This document shows positions 13,501 through 26,700 of a stretch of 64,000 nt of DNA, in pieces. The stretch is taken from contig MARA01000007.1 in the NCBI GenBank assembly GCA_001792895.1, positions 1,550,001-1,614,000 of the forward strand, in the 5' to 3' direction. Position 1 is the first letter of the stretch, and each line of letters starts with the position of its first letter. The notes under the pieces are model-generated. The model searched no databases and was not told the origin of the DNA. It saw only the letters and a list, made by a program, of their open reading frames with translations. The position numbers were made by a program, and so were the translations under genes. The DNA comes from Lentinus brumalis (taxonomy: Eukaryota; Basidiomycota; Agaricomycetes; Polyporales; Polyporaceae).

Positions 13501-16500
13501 TGGTCGACAAACTCACCACCCACCCTCGTCTTATCCATTTCTACTCCTCCCCTTCCCGTCCCTTCTCCTCCTCCGAGTCTGCGTTTTATACGCCCCTGCT
13601 CTATGGCTCTCGAATCTCTGCTCTCCCTCTGAGTACGACTTACTTACTTCGCGCAGCCCGGTGACCTGCTTGATGCCACTCCCGGCTCAAATGGTACCTA
13701 AGTCCTCAAATCGCTTAGGTTTCAAGTCCTCTGCAACATGCCTCGGCCAAGTTCTGGGCCCCCAATGTCCCAATTCGCACCCGGGGCCCTGCCTTTACTT
13801 CTACAAGACCGGTAAGTCAATCTCTGCAGCCTGTCAATGTGCCCACCCTTGTAGTACTTGAGTCCGCTGACAATTGTTCATCCAGATTGACATCAAGTGA
13901 ACTTTTCACGGCTGCGATTGACCCGTGGTGCGGCATGCAACAAGGCCGACTTACCCCGACTCTTAGCAAGACACACTCTTGGCTACAAGTACCATGACTG
14001 CCGGAGCTCAAAGTAAGTCCCCGGGAATCATCTGACGGAATCATTGCCGACATAATCCGCTCTCACAGACATCAAGCATGGATGCGTCGTCGAGGTATGA
14101 AATTCCTTCTTCGGTACGCGTCTCGACCTTTCCATACTGACTTACTACTTAATGCTCTCTGGCCCCTCATTCAGATCTCACAGGCAAGACTTGTACTTGA
14201 TTACGCTGCTCGCGTATCTACGGGAGGTATGACCTGATGTTCTCGGCATTCGGGGGTCGCGATACAGACATGCTTCTCATCACCACACATACAGGAACTA
14301 ATCAAGCTGCCATACATAATAGCCGCGACCGGCGTCGAGAAGAGCCCGCATGGTGGCGGGTTTCTGGGACATCGTATGTACTGTACCGGTACGTGAGTAT
14401 TTCTATTCCGCCCGGAACGAGTAACTGATGTGGCCGCAGTATGACAGGGACGCGGTAGATACAGGCCCGCCGGGGCCCTGTGCAACTCTTCCCATGCCCT
14501 CAAAAGCAAGATCGCATCCGCCTCCGCCCAACGCACCGCTGCTTCCGCGAGACAAGCAATCTCGTCATTATCCAACGGTCATTGACGTGTTTACGCTGCG
14601 GGTACGTCAGTACAGCGAGCGCAAGTGACAGAGACGCAACTCACCGCCAGCGCAGATCGCAATCTCGCTTAGTGGATACGCAAGCGCCATGTGTCTCTGC
14701 GCACATCTGAAGGCCTCGGCTTGCTCTGTTCATAGTGACTGGTAGCCGGCGCGTCCTCGGTGAGTAATCTTGCCGTCTGCAAAGTACCATGTTACTAACC
14801 TTGCGTACATACTGTCCAGCCCCGCGCCTCTCGCTGCACGCCACCCTCGCCATGCCCATACACCAGATGCGATCACGGGCTTGAAGGAACGACTATCGGT
14901 CGCACTGCCGGCATTTCTCGCCCTTGTCGCCCGGGTAATATGTGAGCAAGTTAGCATCCTCACACGGCGTTCATCCGTGAACTTACCGTAAGCATTTGCC
15001 TTCAGCCTGCATAGTTCGACGCCGCAATCTTCGCTATGAACGCTTCTGATTGGCCACGTATGTCGACTGCCGGCGTGCCGTTAGACTCCCGCATATGTAC
15101 GCTGACGTGTCTTGGATGCTCAGAATCTGAAGACGATTCTGCGGGGCCGGCTCAATACTCTCACCTACACAAGCAGAGACCCGGAGTGACCAGCGTCGAC
15201 GGTCCCTTGCCAACGGTTCGGAGTTCGCAACACGCTGTTCATGCGGCCCGGCTGTGCCTCGGAGATGGCCTGCATAGTGTGGTCAGTAAATCATTCGGGT
15301 TCGGCCTGCTGGATTACTGACTGCTGCTCATATCTCCGCCCAGGCTGCTTCAAGTCCGCACGATCTGGGAAGCGACGAAGAAACTGCGTAAGTCGATATG
15401 TTCAGTCTTGCCGGCGAGCCATCCTGACACGTCGCGCAGTTTCGGCGTCCTGAGTCGTTCGTCCGTGTGTATTGCAGACAGAAGTCTAGGCCCCGGCGAC
15501 TCGCACCTGCGTTCACGCAGCCGGCCGGCTCCCCGAGCAGTGCGTCCGACTGCACGGCACTGGAGGCGCATTGCGGAAGCTCAGCGTTGCGTTCGCGGGC
15601 TTGCAGCAGATGGATCACGCAGCAAAGTCAGCGCACACGATGTGTGGCTGACTCGACCCTCGCATGTGTAGTATGTCCTTCCTCTAGTCTGCAGGAGGCT
15701 TATCATGCTGACATGCGTCGCCAGAACGTGCAAGAGGCACCGTGATCTACAGGCTCGTCAGACACCTCGCGCGAGTACTGACAGACCCGACTCACCGCTC
15801 GCCTGAATGGCCATCTCGCGTATGGATTGTCGAGGAGCGCGGACGGAGTCTAAAGAACATAGGTACAGTGCGGTGAGTCGATCATGTAGCCTGGTCATAT
15901 GAGGGAGCACTGACCACGACTATGACACAAACAACGCCGACGCAAGCCTGCAGGAGGCTTTCCATGCTGACATGCGTCGCCAGAACGCGCAAGAGAGGCC
16001 GCTAACTACGGGCTCGTCAGACACTTCGCGCCAGGACTGTCAGACCCGACTCACCGCTCGCCCAGATTGCCATCTCGCGTATGGATTGTCGAGGAGCGCG
16101 GACGGAGTCTAAAGAATAGGAACAGTGCGGTAAGTCGTTCATGAAGTTGGGTCATAGGAGGAAGAGCACTCACCACGACTATGCAGTACTCTACAACTTG
16201 TCGATGTCAAGACCTGCCGTGGTGATGGAGCCCTCAGCGAGTACGCTACCCGGGACCGGAATCGCTGCGTCAGCGCTGCTATTTGCGCCAGGAAGAGTTG
16301 AGAAGTCGGCGTGCGTACACAGGCCGTATTCAAGCCGGTGTAGTTCGATCTGTCGACACTCGCGCTCTAGACGTGTGTGGGTACGATGCGGTCCTGCAGG
16401 TACGTCAGACGCGACGACTTGGGATGATCATGAACGACTCACTTATGACAGATTCGAGTCCGACAGGGGCGAACGCTCCCCTGGCACAGCAAGTGCGTCT

Positions 16501-18430
16501 GACGAGGCCCTACTTATGTGAGTGCAGTATCGCCTGTCCCCCGTTCCCCGCGCTGAGTACTCGTACTCACCGACAGCAGCTCCTCGTCCTGTCCAGACGA
16601 CACCCAAGACTCGTTCCAACTCCGTAGGCTCATGGTCGAGGTGATGTCGTCATGTCGCTCCCTCGCGTTCCGACGCTGACAAGCATTCCTGCAGATAACA
16701 AGATATATTGCGCGGTCTACTTACACGCGAGCACGCTACACGAGTACCAGTCAGTGCACCCCACCGTGCTCCGCATCCCTGTCCGCACTTCTAAGTCCTC
16801 GTTCCTGTGAGCGAGCTTCCGATCCTCTGGTCTGCAGCGGTCAGCTCCGCCGCTGCACGCTGCCACTGGCCAGTCGTCAGCTGGGAAGCTGGGCCCGACA
16901 ACGAGCCCGTCGTCCTCTGCAGATGTGCAAAGACGGCGGTCCCGGTTCGTCGTCCGTGTGCTCTCAGGACGCGTCGGCGTTGTTTGTGCGCACTGGAGTG
17001 TTCGTCGCGAACTTGCAGTCGTTCAGCGTCGATATTGAGTCCGTGCGAGCGTGTATCGCGCACCTCACGCCCTCGTGTTTGCCCTCGCCGCTGTTGTGCC
17101 TCGGATCTCTGCAGTGAGACTGTCAGCATGATTGCTATACACGCCACGGGCATGAGATTCTTACATACCGTCACGGCGCGGCGTTTCTCGCATGTTCTGA
17201 GCGAAAGACGACTGGTCGCGACGCGGGAGCTTGAGAACAGTCCGCCTTCCTCTCGCCGCGGTGCCGTCCTCCAGATCCCCGCGTCGCCGTGCTCGCAGCA
17301 CATCTACGTACGCGTCATCAACCTCGGGCGTGCGTCGACCATGCGTCTTGAGCCAGACGCCGCGAGTCGAACTGCGGACTTGCTGGCCTCCATGCAGCAT
17401 TCGTCCGAGGTCTTCAGGGCGGTTGCGGCGCAGCTGAGACGACTGCGTAGCTCCCCGGGGCAGCAGGCGTGTGCTGAGAGCGCGTCCAAGGAGCGAGCGG
17501 GAGGAGATCGCGGTATTTGCGATTTCTTCGGATCGATTTTGAGTGGAAAGTGGTGCTGCGGAGAATACGAGAGAGCGCGTACGGCGAGTTCGAGAGCGCG
17601 GCGACGCTGGGTCGGGGAGCTGTGTCGTTCCTTCCCCCGGACATGCGGGCTGCTGAGTGAAATGGCGCGTCCGCGACGGCGCGCAGACTCCCAGACCTCG
17701 CAGCGAGCCGTGGAGTGCTGTGAGACTCGGCCTCGATGGATGCCCGAGGTTGTATGCAGGGCGAGAGCGGGAGGTCGGTCGACGTCGCTGAGTGCAGTCA
17801 CGTTGAAGATAATGAATCGATATCGACACGCGCGTACGTGACGGACACGACCGCGGGGTGCGCATGGATGCCAGGACGGATGGGTACGTTAGCTTTGTGT
17901 GCCATTTTCGCGAGAGACGGCGGAATTAGCCACCTGGGCAGCAGTATTCGCGAGGGCGGGCTGCGAGGACAGAAGACGCGCGGGAGAAACGCATATAGCC
18001 TGGCTCGTACGGCCGGTGCGCGTCGAGGGGGCGTTGTTTGGCGTGGATGCGACAAGCGACGGCGGGCACTTGGTCCGGGTTGTGGCAGAGAGCGTGGTAC
18101 GGCGGCGCACAGCGGTGGACGGGAAGCTACATGTCGTGGAAGGGGGGATGTACTTGTGGAGGGGAGAGCAGCGGAACGAGGCCATGGCTATTTTGCGGGA
18201 GAGCTCTCCAAGGGCGTGCGCGAGGCGGGGAGGAAGACTCACCAGAGGGGATCCGCGGCAACCAAGGCTGGGCAGGTAGAGTAGCAGCGTGCAGAGGAAG
18301 CATGCAGAGAGGCAGAGGCAGACACGCCCACTTGAAGCGAAGACGGCGCGAGCAGGGAGAGCGAAGACACGGCGCAGGAGTCAGACATCTCACTTGGAAC
18401 GAAGACGGGGCAGACCGAGGCGCGAGTGAG
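10400..18430. other. Spacer B: intron-signal-rich, no conserved reading frame
   Basis: This stretch links truncated antiporter copy 1 to copy 2. Well-formed plus-strand intron candidates include 11,224-11,278, 13,812-13,885, 14,013-14,068, 14,602-14,655, 14,760-14,819, 15,388-15,439, 16,130-16,186 and 16,400-16,451. Most have a branch-like CTGAC or CTAAC about 15-30 nt before the acceptor. The intervening exon-like pieces are 30-170 nt. Some are open in one frame and look protein-like, but I could not chain them into one open frame, and where spacer A differs it changes or breaks those frames. The strand of most signals is plus. It could be a decayed multi-exon gene or a spliced non-coding RNA. 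A 344-codon open stretch at 16,807-17,841 starts at a non-ATG codon and is broken in spacer A. Confidence 0.6.
15687..16183. repeat. Internal tandem duplication of a 259-bp module, spacer B
   Basis: Two adjacent imperfect copies with period 259 start at 15,687 and 15,946. Both begin with a CTGCAGGAGGCTT-like sequence, share the stretch GCTGACATGCGTCGCCAGAA, then a TCGTCAGACAC stretch, then a ...GGATTGTCGAGGAGCGCGG stretch, and end in a GTGAGTCG or GTAAGTCG donor-like site. Spacer A has a single counterpart around 5,755-6,000. The duplicated block carries an exon-like piece flanked by intron-like signals. Confidence 0.75.
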
Positions 18431-18591
18431 CTGGGTGCGAGGCCGGTGTGCGACGGCGAGAGAGACGTCTGCGGCGACCATATCCGGAGCGTCCGGGGCG
18501 TGCCGAGTGACGTCCTGCCTGAGTTGCTACGCGCTTTCTCGTCCTTCCACCCCGTCTGCAGGCTCAGATTCCTTCTCCTCCTGCCACCACC

Positions 18592-20771
18592 ATGGCGAGC
18601 AGCGGCTACTTCTCCGAGCCCGACCAGGACGACTCCGCGACGCCGACCGCTGCGACGGCACAAAGGGGGCCGCTCTACCGCAGTGTGAGCCACAGTTCCC
18701 AGTGGTCCATCCCCGAGACCCCCTCCCATCACCTCCAGGGCACGTCCTACTTCACACAGCGTGCCGCCTCGCCCACCTCGCGCCGCGTGCACTCCGGAAA
18801 CCCGCCCAGGAACGTCTCCACGAGCTCGTCCCGCAGGCGCGGTGTCCGCAGCACCAGTCTCGCCAGCTCACACGCGACCGCGAGGGGATTCGGCGACGAG
18901 GGCGGCTTGAGCGACCACGAGGAGGCCGACGGCGAAGAGCACGACGACTCGGAGGAGAACGACACGCCCCAGCCGGGCGACGACGGCGACGGCGACGACG
19001 ACGACGACGAACGGGAAGAGGATCCGATAACCCTCAGAGACCGCCAGTCGCTCATCAACGTCGAGCACCCCTTCGGTCTGCCCATATGGAAGCCCGCGCT
19101 GTACAAGAAGCAGCGGTCGGTGACAAAGTACGCGGACCAGGCGCTGCACTCCGTGCCCAGCGCGCAGGCAGAGCGCCACCTCCTCCCGGGGAACATCTTC
19201 TGGCTCGTCGCGTTCGGCTGGTGGCTGTCCGTGGTATGTTTCGCGGTCTCTGCGGTTCTGTACGTGGTTCCCAAGGGCGGGCGGGTGTACGCGAACCTCG
19301 CGTTCGGACTCGGGTGGTACATCGCGTGGCCGTTTGGCAAGTACGTGGAAGGCGACGCTGGTGCCCTACCGGACGACGAGGAGCAAGGCGTTGCCCCCGA
19401 CCCGGCGCAGTCGGAGACGTTCTCGGAGGACGAGCACGCTGGCTCGTCCGAGCAGTCCACGATCAGGGCGCGGCCGCGGGGCCAGAGGCCAGCTCAGACT
19501 CGTGGGTGCCGCCCAGCGCGACGACCTCGCTTCTGGGCAACGGCCAAGGACGTCCGCCTGTCCGCCCGGCCAAGTCGTACGGTGCGACGGCGACGTCGTC
19601 CACGTTCATCCATGCGCTGCAGGAGAGCAAAGCCGAGTACTGGCTCGGCCGGGCGGTCTTCTGGCTCGCGCTGGTCACTCTCATCGCGCCGCTCATGCTC
19701 CTGGTGTCTCTCGTCTGCTGGTTCTTCATCTTCACGATCCCGATGGCGCGGCTGAACTGGGCACTCATCAAGCATCTCTTCGAGCGCCCGACGACGATCC
19801 GGTTCTGCGCGGCCCCGGTCGTCCCGGTATCCGAGGAGGGCGAAGAGATCCCCGTGGGCCAGCGGGGCGTCGACGGCGAGGCGACACCGGTGGCATTCAA
19901 GCACGCGCGGTTGTCCGCTGGGCAGGCGGCGCCGTCCGGGTCCCCGACGTCGACGGTGCTCCTGTGCACGTACCGCGCATGGGGCTGGAAGTACTACAAG
20001 TACACGGTCGGCGGGGTGAACATCATCTTCGTGAACCTGCTCCCGTTCGTGCTGTTCGCGATCATGGACGGGATCGTGCTGCTCCCGCTGGCGGAGCGGC
20101 GCGAGCACGCGGGCAAGCACGTCCCGGCGTTCCTCGCGTTCATCACGTCGCGTGCGCTCATCTTTGTCATGAGTCTGGCGAGTGTCATCCCGCTGTCGTA
20201 CTTTATCGGCATGGCCGTCGCCTCCATCTCCGCGCAGTCGTCGATCGGTATGGGCGCGGTCATCAACGCGACGTTCGGCTCCATCATCGAGATTATCCTC
20301 TACGGCATCGCGCTCACGCAGAGCAAGGGGCACCTCGTCGAGGGCTCGATCGTTGGGAGCTTGCTCGCCGGTGTCTTGCTCATGCCCGGTATGAGTATGG
20401 TGAGCGGCGCGCTGAGGAGGAAGGAGATGAAGTTCAACGCGAAGAGTGCCGGAGTCACGAGTATGCTCCTCATCATGGCCTTCATCGGTACTATCGCCCC
20501 GACGTTGTTCTACCAGACCTACGGCAGCGTAAGTGCCCACTTGCCAGTGCGAGTTGGTGAAACTGACTGTTGCATCGTGCTCGAGTCGGCGGTAGCTTGG
20601 GCGTGGTCGGCAGTGGTTGCGGGACATGTATGTAGCACGCAATATATCTCGTTCGCAGACCTCGAGCGGATGATTGGCGAGAATGCTCCTGCGGCGGCTG
20701 TGCAGAGCGAGGCGGCGGTGGGTAGCCTCGTGCCCGCTAACCCCGTGTCGCGAGATGCCAACAGGAAATAA
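18592..20771 (+). pseudogene. Truncated, frameshifted VNX1/CAX-type antiporter, copy 2 (chimeric)
   Basis: This is the same 5' gene fragment as copy 1, again ending in what is intron 1 of the complete gene and continuing into spacer to a stop at 20,769-20,771. Its first 250 bases carry the alleles of copy 3 (EPDQDD, ATAQRG, the VHSG insertion, a T at 18,843). From 18,852 on it carries those of copy 1 (C at 18,852; GFGDEGG rather than GYGDEGG; one extra D in the acidic run; [11 protein letters not shown]). It has its own frameshift: one base is missing at about 19,475 (GGCCGCGG where copy 1 has GGCCTGCGG and copy 3 GGCCGGCGG), near residue 295. The G run near 19,190 is intact here. The second transporter half is absent. 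Confidence 0.86.
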
Positions 20772-23700
20772 TCCAGATCGATCACTGGACTCTGAGCACA
20801 TTCGAGGACGGTACCCCACCAGCGGACAGAAGACGACGGTACAATAGTATGCAGAGCACTTCGAGAGCAGACTGTATGTGGAAGAAGTGGCATGTATTCA
20901 GGACTACGAGGTACATGGGAGTACTAGGCCTGTAACACACAGATTATGTCCCACATCCCGTGTCGAAACCGCGCAGAATACGCCCTCCGAGACCTCCAAA
21001 TCCGCGCTCGGCCTACGGGCGCCTAACGAGCGTACTTCGCGTCGAGGATGCGCACCGCGACTCTGCTCCGTACCACCACCATCGCCTCGTGCCCGGTCTC
21101 CCCGCTCCCTCTTCTGCCTGCTCCTTCTTGCTCTGCTAGTCCTCTTCGGTACGTAAGTTTCTCCTGCCGGCAGCCACTAGTTCACGACGCACCGCCAAGT
21201 TGCGCTCCACTCACTGGCCTCCGCACTCCGGGTGTGCAGCATATATGCGGTGGCGAGGATGCGGGCGGAGAGAGACGATGCAAGGCAAGTCATACACACC
21301 TTCGCGTAGAGTCTAAGTATCCTCTCCGTTGCACCCGCTCTCCTGCACGTCCTCCTTCGGATCGCGACGCGTAACGTCACCCACTGCGTTCGGAAGGTCA
21401 GTAGACATGCAAGGTAAGTGCGAGGAGAGGAACACGCACTGTCGAGAGCTGACCGCCACCGGGACCAGCCTGAGGTAAGTGCAGCGTCACTGCATGCCTG
21501 CTGCTCGTGTGCTTGCACTCTAGGTTCTGGCGAGACATGTCCCGGGAGACCGTGATGCCGAGACCAGCTGAAGTTGAATGTCGGCAGCCGGATGCTCCGC
21601 GTTTGGCCAACCGCTTACCAGAACTCTTAAAGTCAAGGTCTGGATCGGCGTGCACCGTCGGACTGTGGGTGCAGCGGACCTGCTGAGGAGGTGGCGGCGG
21701 TCTCGAAGTGCCACAGTTGAATGTGGCGGATGAGAGACAACTCGTCGTATTTCTGGCAATTGTCGTGTCTTGCGTGACGTTTGGAACTCGCAGCTGCGAT
21801 ACTGGCGAGCTAGGCTGCGAGCTGCGGCGACATCTGGGGTCTTATGGGACAGTGGTCTTGCGTCTGAGGGCCGGCAGCGTCAGTACTGGGTCTCGAGCTA
21901 GGCGGACTCGGAGATGTGAGAGCTCACCATGCGCAGACACGCCTACGATCCTATCCGCGTCCAGACGTGGGACAGGGTCGATTCCGAGGTCTCTGTGTTC
22001 GAGGTGTGATCTTCTGCGGAGAGACATGCAGTAAGTCTGGCTTACCCTCTCGCATTCTCTGCGGCTCGTGGTGCAGCAGTTCCGATAGCTCACAGCTCCT
22101 CAGACAAAGTCTGTGCTCAGCTCTGTAGAGACAACAGGTGCGTACTGCCAGTAAGGATGTCCGTCAATAGAGAAGGTGCTTACTCATGGTATTGTAGGGG
22201 CGCATGTCCATGTCGGGATCATCTTCGGGTTGTGACTTGTGGCACACCGCAGGCTAAGACCCGTCGGTCATAGTGTAGGTTCAGGCTGGAAACTGGAGGA
22301 GCTGGATGGGGGTTGGACAGTCACCAATTGACGTAGATATTAGAAGTGTAAGTGCAGGAGTCCAGGAGGACACAATAAACTGGTCTTGACGTGGAAAACA
22401 ACTGGAAGCGAAGCATGAGACGGCATGATGGTGGGTGGGAGGAACAGGTGTGAGTCGACGACGTGGCAGGGCGCAGATTCACGGCACTGAGCGGCCGCTT
22501 CTCTGTGGCTAAGCGATCCCGGACGCCTATCCTACACCCAAAGTCTGGGGTTCCGGGCAGCGGAGCGCATCCGCTTATCCGCTTAGGTGCAATCATGTTC
22601 AAGAGGCCTGCCACCTGATATGCTTGTTACTGTCACTAGACCCCACGCGAAGGACTACTTAGTAGGGACAGCTTGCGGCAAACTGCAGCTAGAACCACAG
22701 CCTGCAAAGCCTACCCATTGCCTCAGAGCTGAATAAATATCATGCATATGAGGACTAAAGTACAGAGAGGTATGCTGATATGACGGTGACTCCGAGTCGA
22801 AGCCTGAGAGATAGATCCACCCTTGCCTCCAAGTCTGCACCATAAAGCTGCAGGTTCGCCGAGCAATCAAGTCGGGTCACAGTGACACGAGGGAACAACA
22901 GGATCCAGACATCTTGGCACTTGCCTAGCATGAGATAGCTTGGCAGTACATGACACAAGGAGGAGGAGGCAATCCGAGTTGAACGGACAAAGCACTACCG
23001 CCGAGCGCTATACGGACGCTTCGCAGCAATCTCACTGTCTGCCCTTGTATGGACGACAAAGCAGACGTGTAAGAACCATTGCTACAATTAAACTACACTG
23101 ACATTGTATGAAACAAGCAGGACAGGTAGGGAATCAGAGATAATGACTCTTGAGTAGTGAGTTCTGTTGATTCTGATATTTCGGGCACTTCGGCTCACAT
23201 TGAACCCTCCTTACAACACTTCATGGACAGGAGGGCATCCGGAATGATACCACTGTTAGCATAGCCGAGCACTTGTGTGTGCGTAGACAGGTGAGAAAGC
23301 TCAAATTCTTTGTATTACACGCAGAACACCCTCAAATGCAGCAGTACACAAGGACCCTGTCCTCCTGCCCCGGGGCGACGAATGTACGACGGCAGCGGAA
23401 CCTGTTCATCACACCATCATATTCGGGCGCTCGCATACCTACCCGAGTACTGCCCTGTCTACTACGCGGCTCCAGAACCTGGCCAGAAGACTCAGACGGT
23501 TGTTTCAGCCTTTCAGGCATACCCACACTCCTCCCGGCCGTTATCTGCCTATCCATGTCGTCCCCTGGTTGGTCCGTACTCAGACAGCTCGAACATCTGG
23601 TGACGTACTGGCTTGGCATGTGTATCTCGCCCCCGGGAACCGGGGTATCACGCACGGACCGTCTATCTTGCGTATAAGTACCCTGCCTGTTGGTCGACAA

Positions 23701-26700
23701 ACTCACCACCCACCCTCGTCTTATCCATTTCTACTCCTCCCCTTCCCGTCCCTTCTCCTCCTCCGAGTCTGCGTTTTATACGCCCCTGCTCTATGGCTCT
23801 CGAATCTCTGCTCTCCCTCTGAGTACGACTTACTTACTTCGCGCAGCCCGGTGACCTGCTTGATGCCACTCCCGGCTCAAATGGTACCTAAGTCCTCAAA
23901 TCGCTTAGGTTTCAAGTCCTCTGCAACATGCCTCGGCCAAGTTCTGGGCCCCCAATGTCCCAATTCGCACCCGGGGCCCTGCCTTTACTTCTACAAGACC
24001 GGTAAGTCAATCTCTGCAGCCTGTCAATGTGCCCACCCTTGTAGTACTTGAGTCCGCTGACAATTGTTCATCCAGATTGACATCAAGTGAACTTTTCACG
24101 GCTGCGATTGACCCGTGGTGCGGCATGCAACAAGGCCGACTTACCCCGACTCTTAGCAAGACACACTCTTGGCTACAAGTACCATGACTGCCGGAGCTCA
24201 AAGTAAGTCCCCGGGAATCATCTGACGGAATCATTGCCGACATAATCCGCTCTCACAGACATCAAGCATGGATGCGTCGTCGAGGTATGAAATTCCTTCT
24301 TCGGTACGCGTCTCGACCTTTCCATACTGACTTACTACTTAATGCTCTCTGGCCCCTCATTCAGATCTCACAGGCAAGACTTGTACTTGATTACGCTGCT
24401 CGCGTATCTACGGGAGGTATGACCTGATGTTCTCGGCATTCGGGGTCGCGATACAGACATGCTTCTCATCACCACACATACAGGAACTAATCAAGCTGCC
24501 ATACATAATAGCCGCGACCGGCGTCGAGAAGAGCCCGCATGGTGGCGGGTTTCTGGGACATCGTATGTACTGTACCGGTACGTGAGTATTTCTATTCCGC
24601 CCGGAACGAGTAACTGATGTGGCCGCAGTATGACAGGGACGCGGTAGATACAGGCCCGCCGGGGCCCTGTGCAACTCTTCCCATGCCCTCAAAAGCAAGA
24701 TCGCATCCGCCTCCGCCCAACGCACCGCTGCTTCCGCGAGACAAGCAATCTCGTCATTATCCAACGGTCATTGACGTGTTTACGCTGCGGGTACGTCAGT
24801 ACAGCGAGCGCAAGTGACAGAGACGCAACTCACCGCCAGCGCAGATCGCAATCTCGCTTAGTGGATACGCAAGCGCCATGTGTCTCTGCGCACATCTGAA
24901 GGCCTCGGCTTGCTCTGTTCATAGTGACTGGTAGCCGGCGCGTCCTCGGTGAGTAATCTTGCCGTCTGCAAAGTACCATGTTACTAACCTTGCGTACATA
25001 CTGTCCAGCCCCGCGCCTCTCGCTGCACGCCACCCTCGCCATGCCCATACACCAGATGCGATCACGGGCTTGAAGGAACGACTATCGGTCGCACTGCCGG
25101 CATTTCTCGCCCTTGTCGCCCGGGTAATATGTGAGCAAGTTAGCATCCTCACACGGCGTTCATCCGTGAACTTACCGTAAGCATTTGCCTTCAGCCTGCA
25201 TAGTTCGACGCCGCAATCTTCGCTATGAACGCTTCTGATTGGCCACGTATGTCGACTGCCGGCGTGCCGTTAGACTCCCGCATATGTACGCTGACGTGTC
25301 TTGGATGCTCAGAATCTGAAGACGATTCTGCGGGGCCGGCTCAATACTCTCACCTACACAAGCAGAGACCCGGAGTGACCAGCGTCGACGGTCCCTTGCC
25401 AACGGTTCGGAGTTCGCAACACGCTGTTCATGCGGCCCGGCTGTGCCTCGGAGATGGCCTGCATAGTGTGGTCAGTAAATCATTCGGGTTCGGCCTGCTG
25501 GATTACTGACTGCTGCTCATATCTCCGCCCAGGCTGCTTCAAGTCCGCACGATCTGGGAAGCGACGAAGAAACTGCGTAAGTCGATATGTTCAGTCTTGC
25601 CGGCGAGCCATCCTGACACGTCGCGCAGTTTCGGCGTCCTGAGTCGTTCGTCCGTGTGTATTGCAGACAGAAGTCTAGGCCCCGGCGACTCGCACCTGCG
25701 TTCACGCAGCCGGCCGGCTCCCCGAGCAGTGCGTCCGACTGCACGGCACTGGAGGCGCATTGCGGAAGCTCAGCGTTGCGTTCGCGGGCTTGCAGCAGAT
25801 GGATCACGCAGCAAAGTCAGCGCACACGATGTGTGGCTGACTCGACCCTCGCATGTGTAGTATGTCCTTCCTCTAGTCTGCAGGAGGCTTATCATGCTGA
25901 CATGCGTCGCCAGAACGTGCAAGAGGCACCGTGATCTACAGGCTCGTCAGACACCTCGCGCGAGTACTGACAGACCCGACTCACCGCTCGCCTGAATGGC
26001 CATCTCGCGTATGGATTGTCGAGGAGCGCGGACGGAGTCTAAAGAACATAGGTACAGTGCGGTGAGTCGATCATGTAGCCTGGTCATATGAGGGAGCACT
26101 GACCACGACTATGACACAAACAACGCCGACGCAAGCCTGCAGGAGGCTTTCCATGCTGACATGCGTCGCCAGAACGCGCAAGAGAGGCCGCTAACTACGG
26201 GCTCGTCAGACACTTCGCGCCAGGACTGTCAGACCCGACTCACCGCTCGCCCAGATTGCCATCTCGCGTATGGATTGTCGAGGAGCGCGGACGGAGTCTA
26301 AAGAATAGGAACAGTGCGGTAAGTCGTTCATGAAGTTGGGTCATAGGAGGAAGAGCACTCACCACGACTATGCAGTACTCTACAACTTGTCGATGTCAAG
26401 ACCTGCCGTGGTGATGGAGCCCTCAGCGAGTACGCTACCCGGGACCGGAATCGCTGCGTCAGCGCTGCTATTTGCGCCAGGAAGAGTTGAGAAGTCGGCG
26501 TGCGTACACAGGCCGTATTCAAGCCGGTGTAGTTCGATCTGTCGACACTCGCGCTCTAGACGTGTGTGGGTACGATGCGGTCCTGCAGGTACGTCAGACG
26601 CGACGACTTGGGATGATCATGAACGACTCACTTATGACAGATTCGAGTCCGACAGGGGCGAACGCTCCCCTGGCACAGCAAGTGCGTCTGACGAGGCCCT

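Larger units (their letters stand above)
8662..18851 (+). repeat. Near-identical 10.19-kb tandem unit, first copy
   Basis: This segment runs from inside antiporter copy 1, through spacer B, to the matching point inside antiporter copy 2. It is repeated directly by 18,852-29,040. By eye the two units differ only by three single-base indels: near 9,000/19,190 in a G run, at 9,285/19,475 (a T missing in the second unit), and near 14,252 (five Gs) versus 24,442 (four Gs). Dozens of overlapping translated frames are identical between the units. The boundary is set by the switch point in copy 2 between 18,843 and 18,852. Confidence 0.88.

Noticed and set aside
16807..17841. 344-codon open stretch in spacer B (and 26,996-28,030 in spacer C)
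   Set aside because: It begins at a non-ATG codon, is Arg/Ser/Cys-rich without a recognisable domain, is crossed by splice-like signals, and is broken by stops in spacer A.
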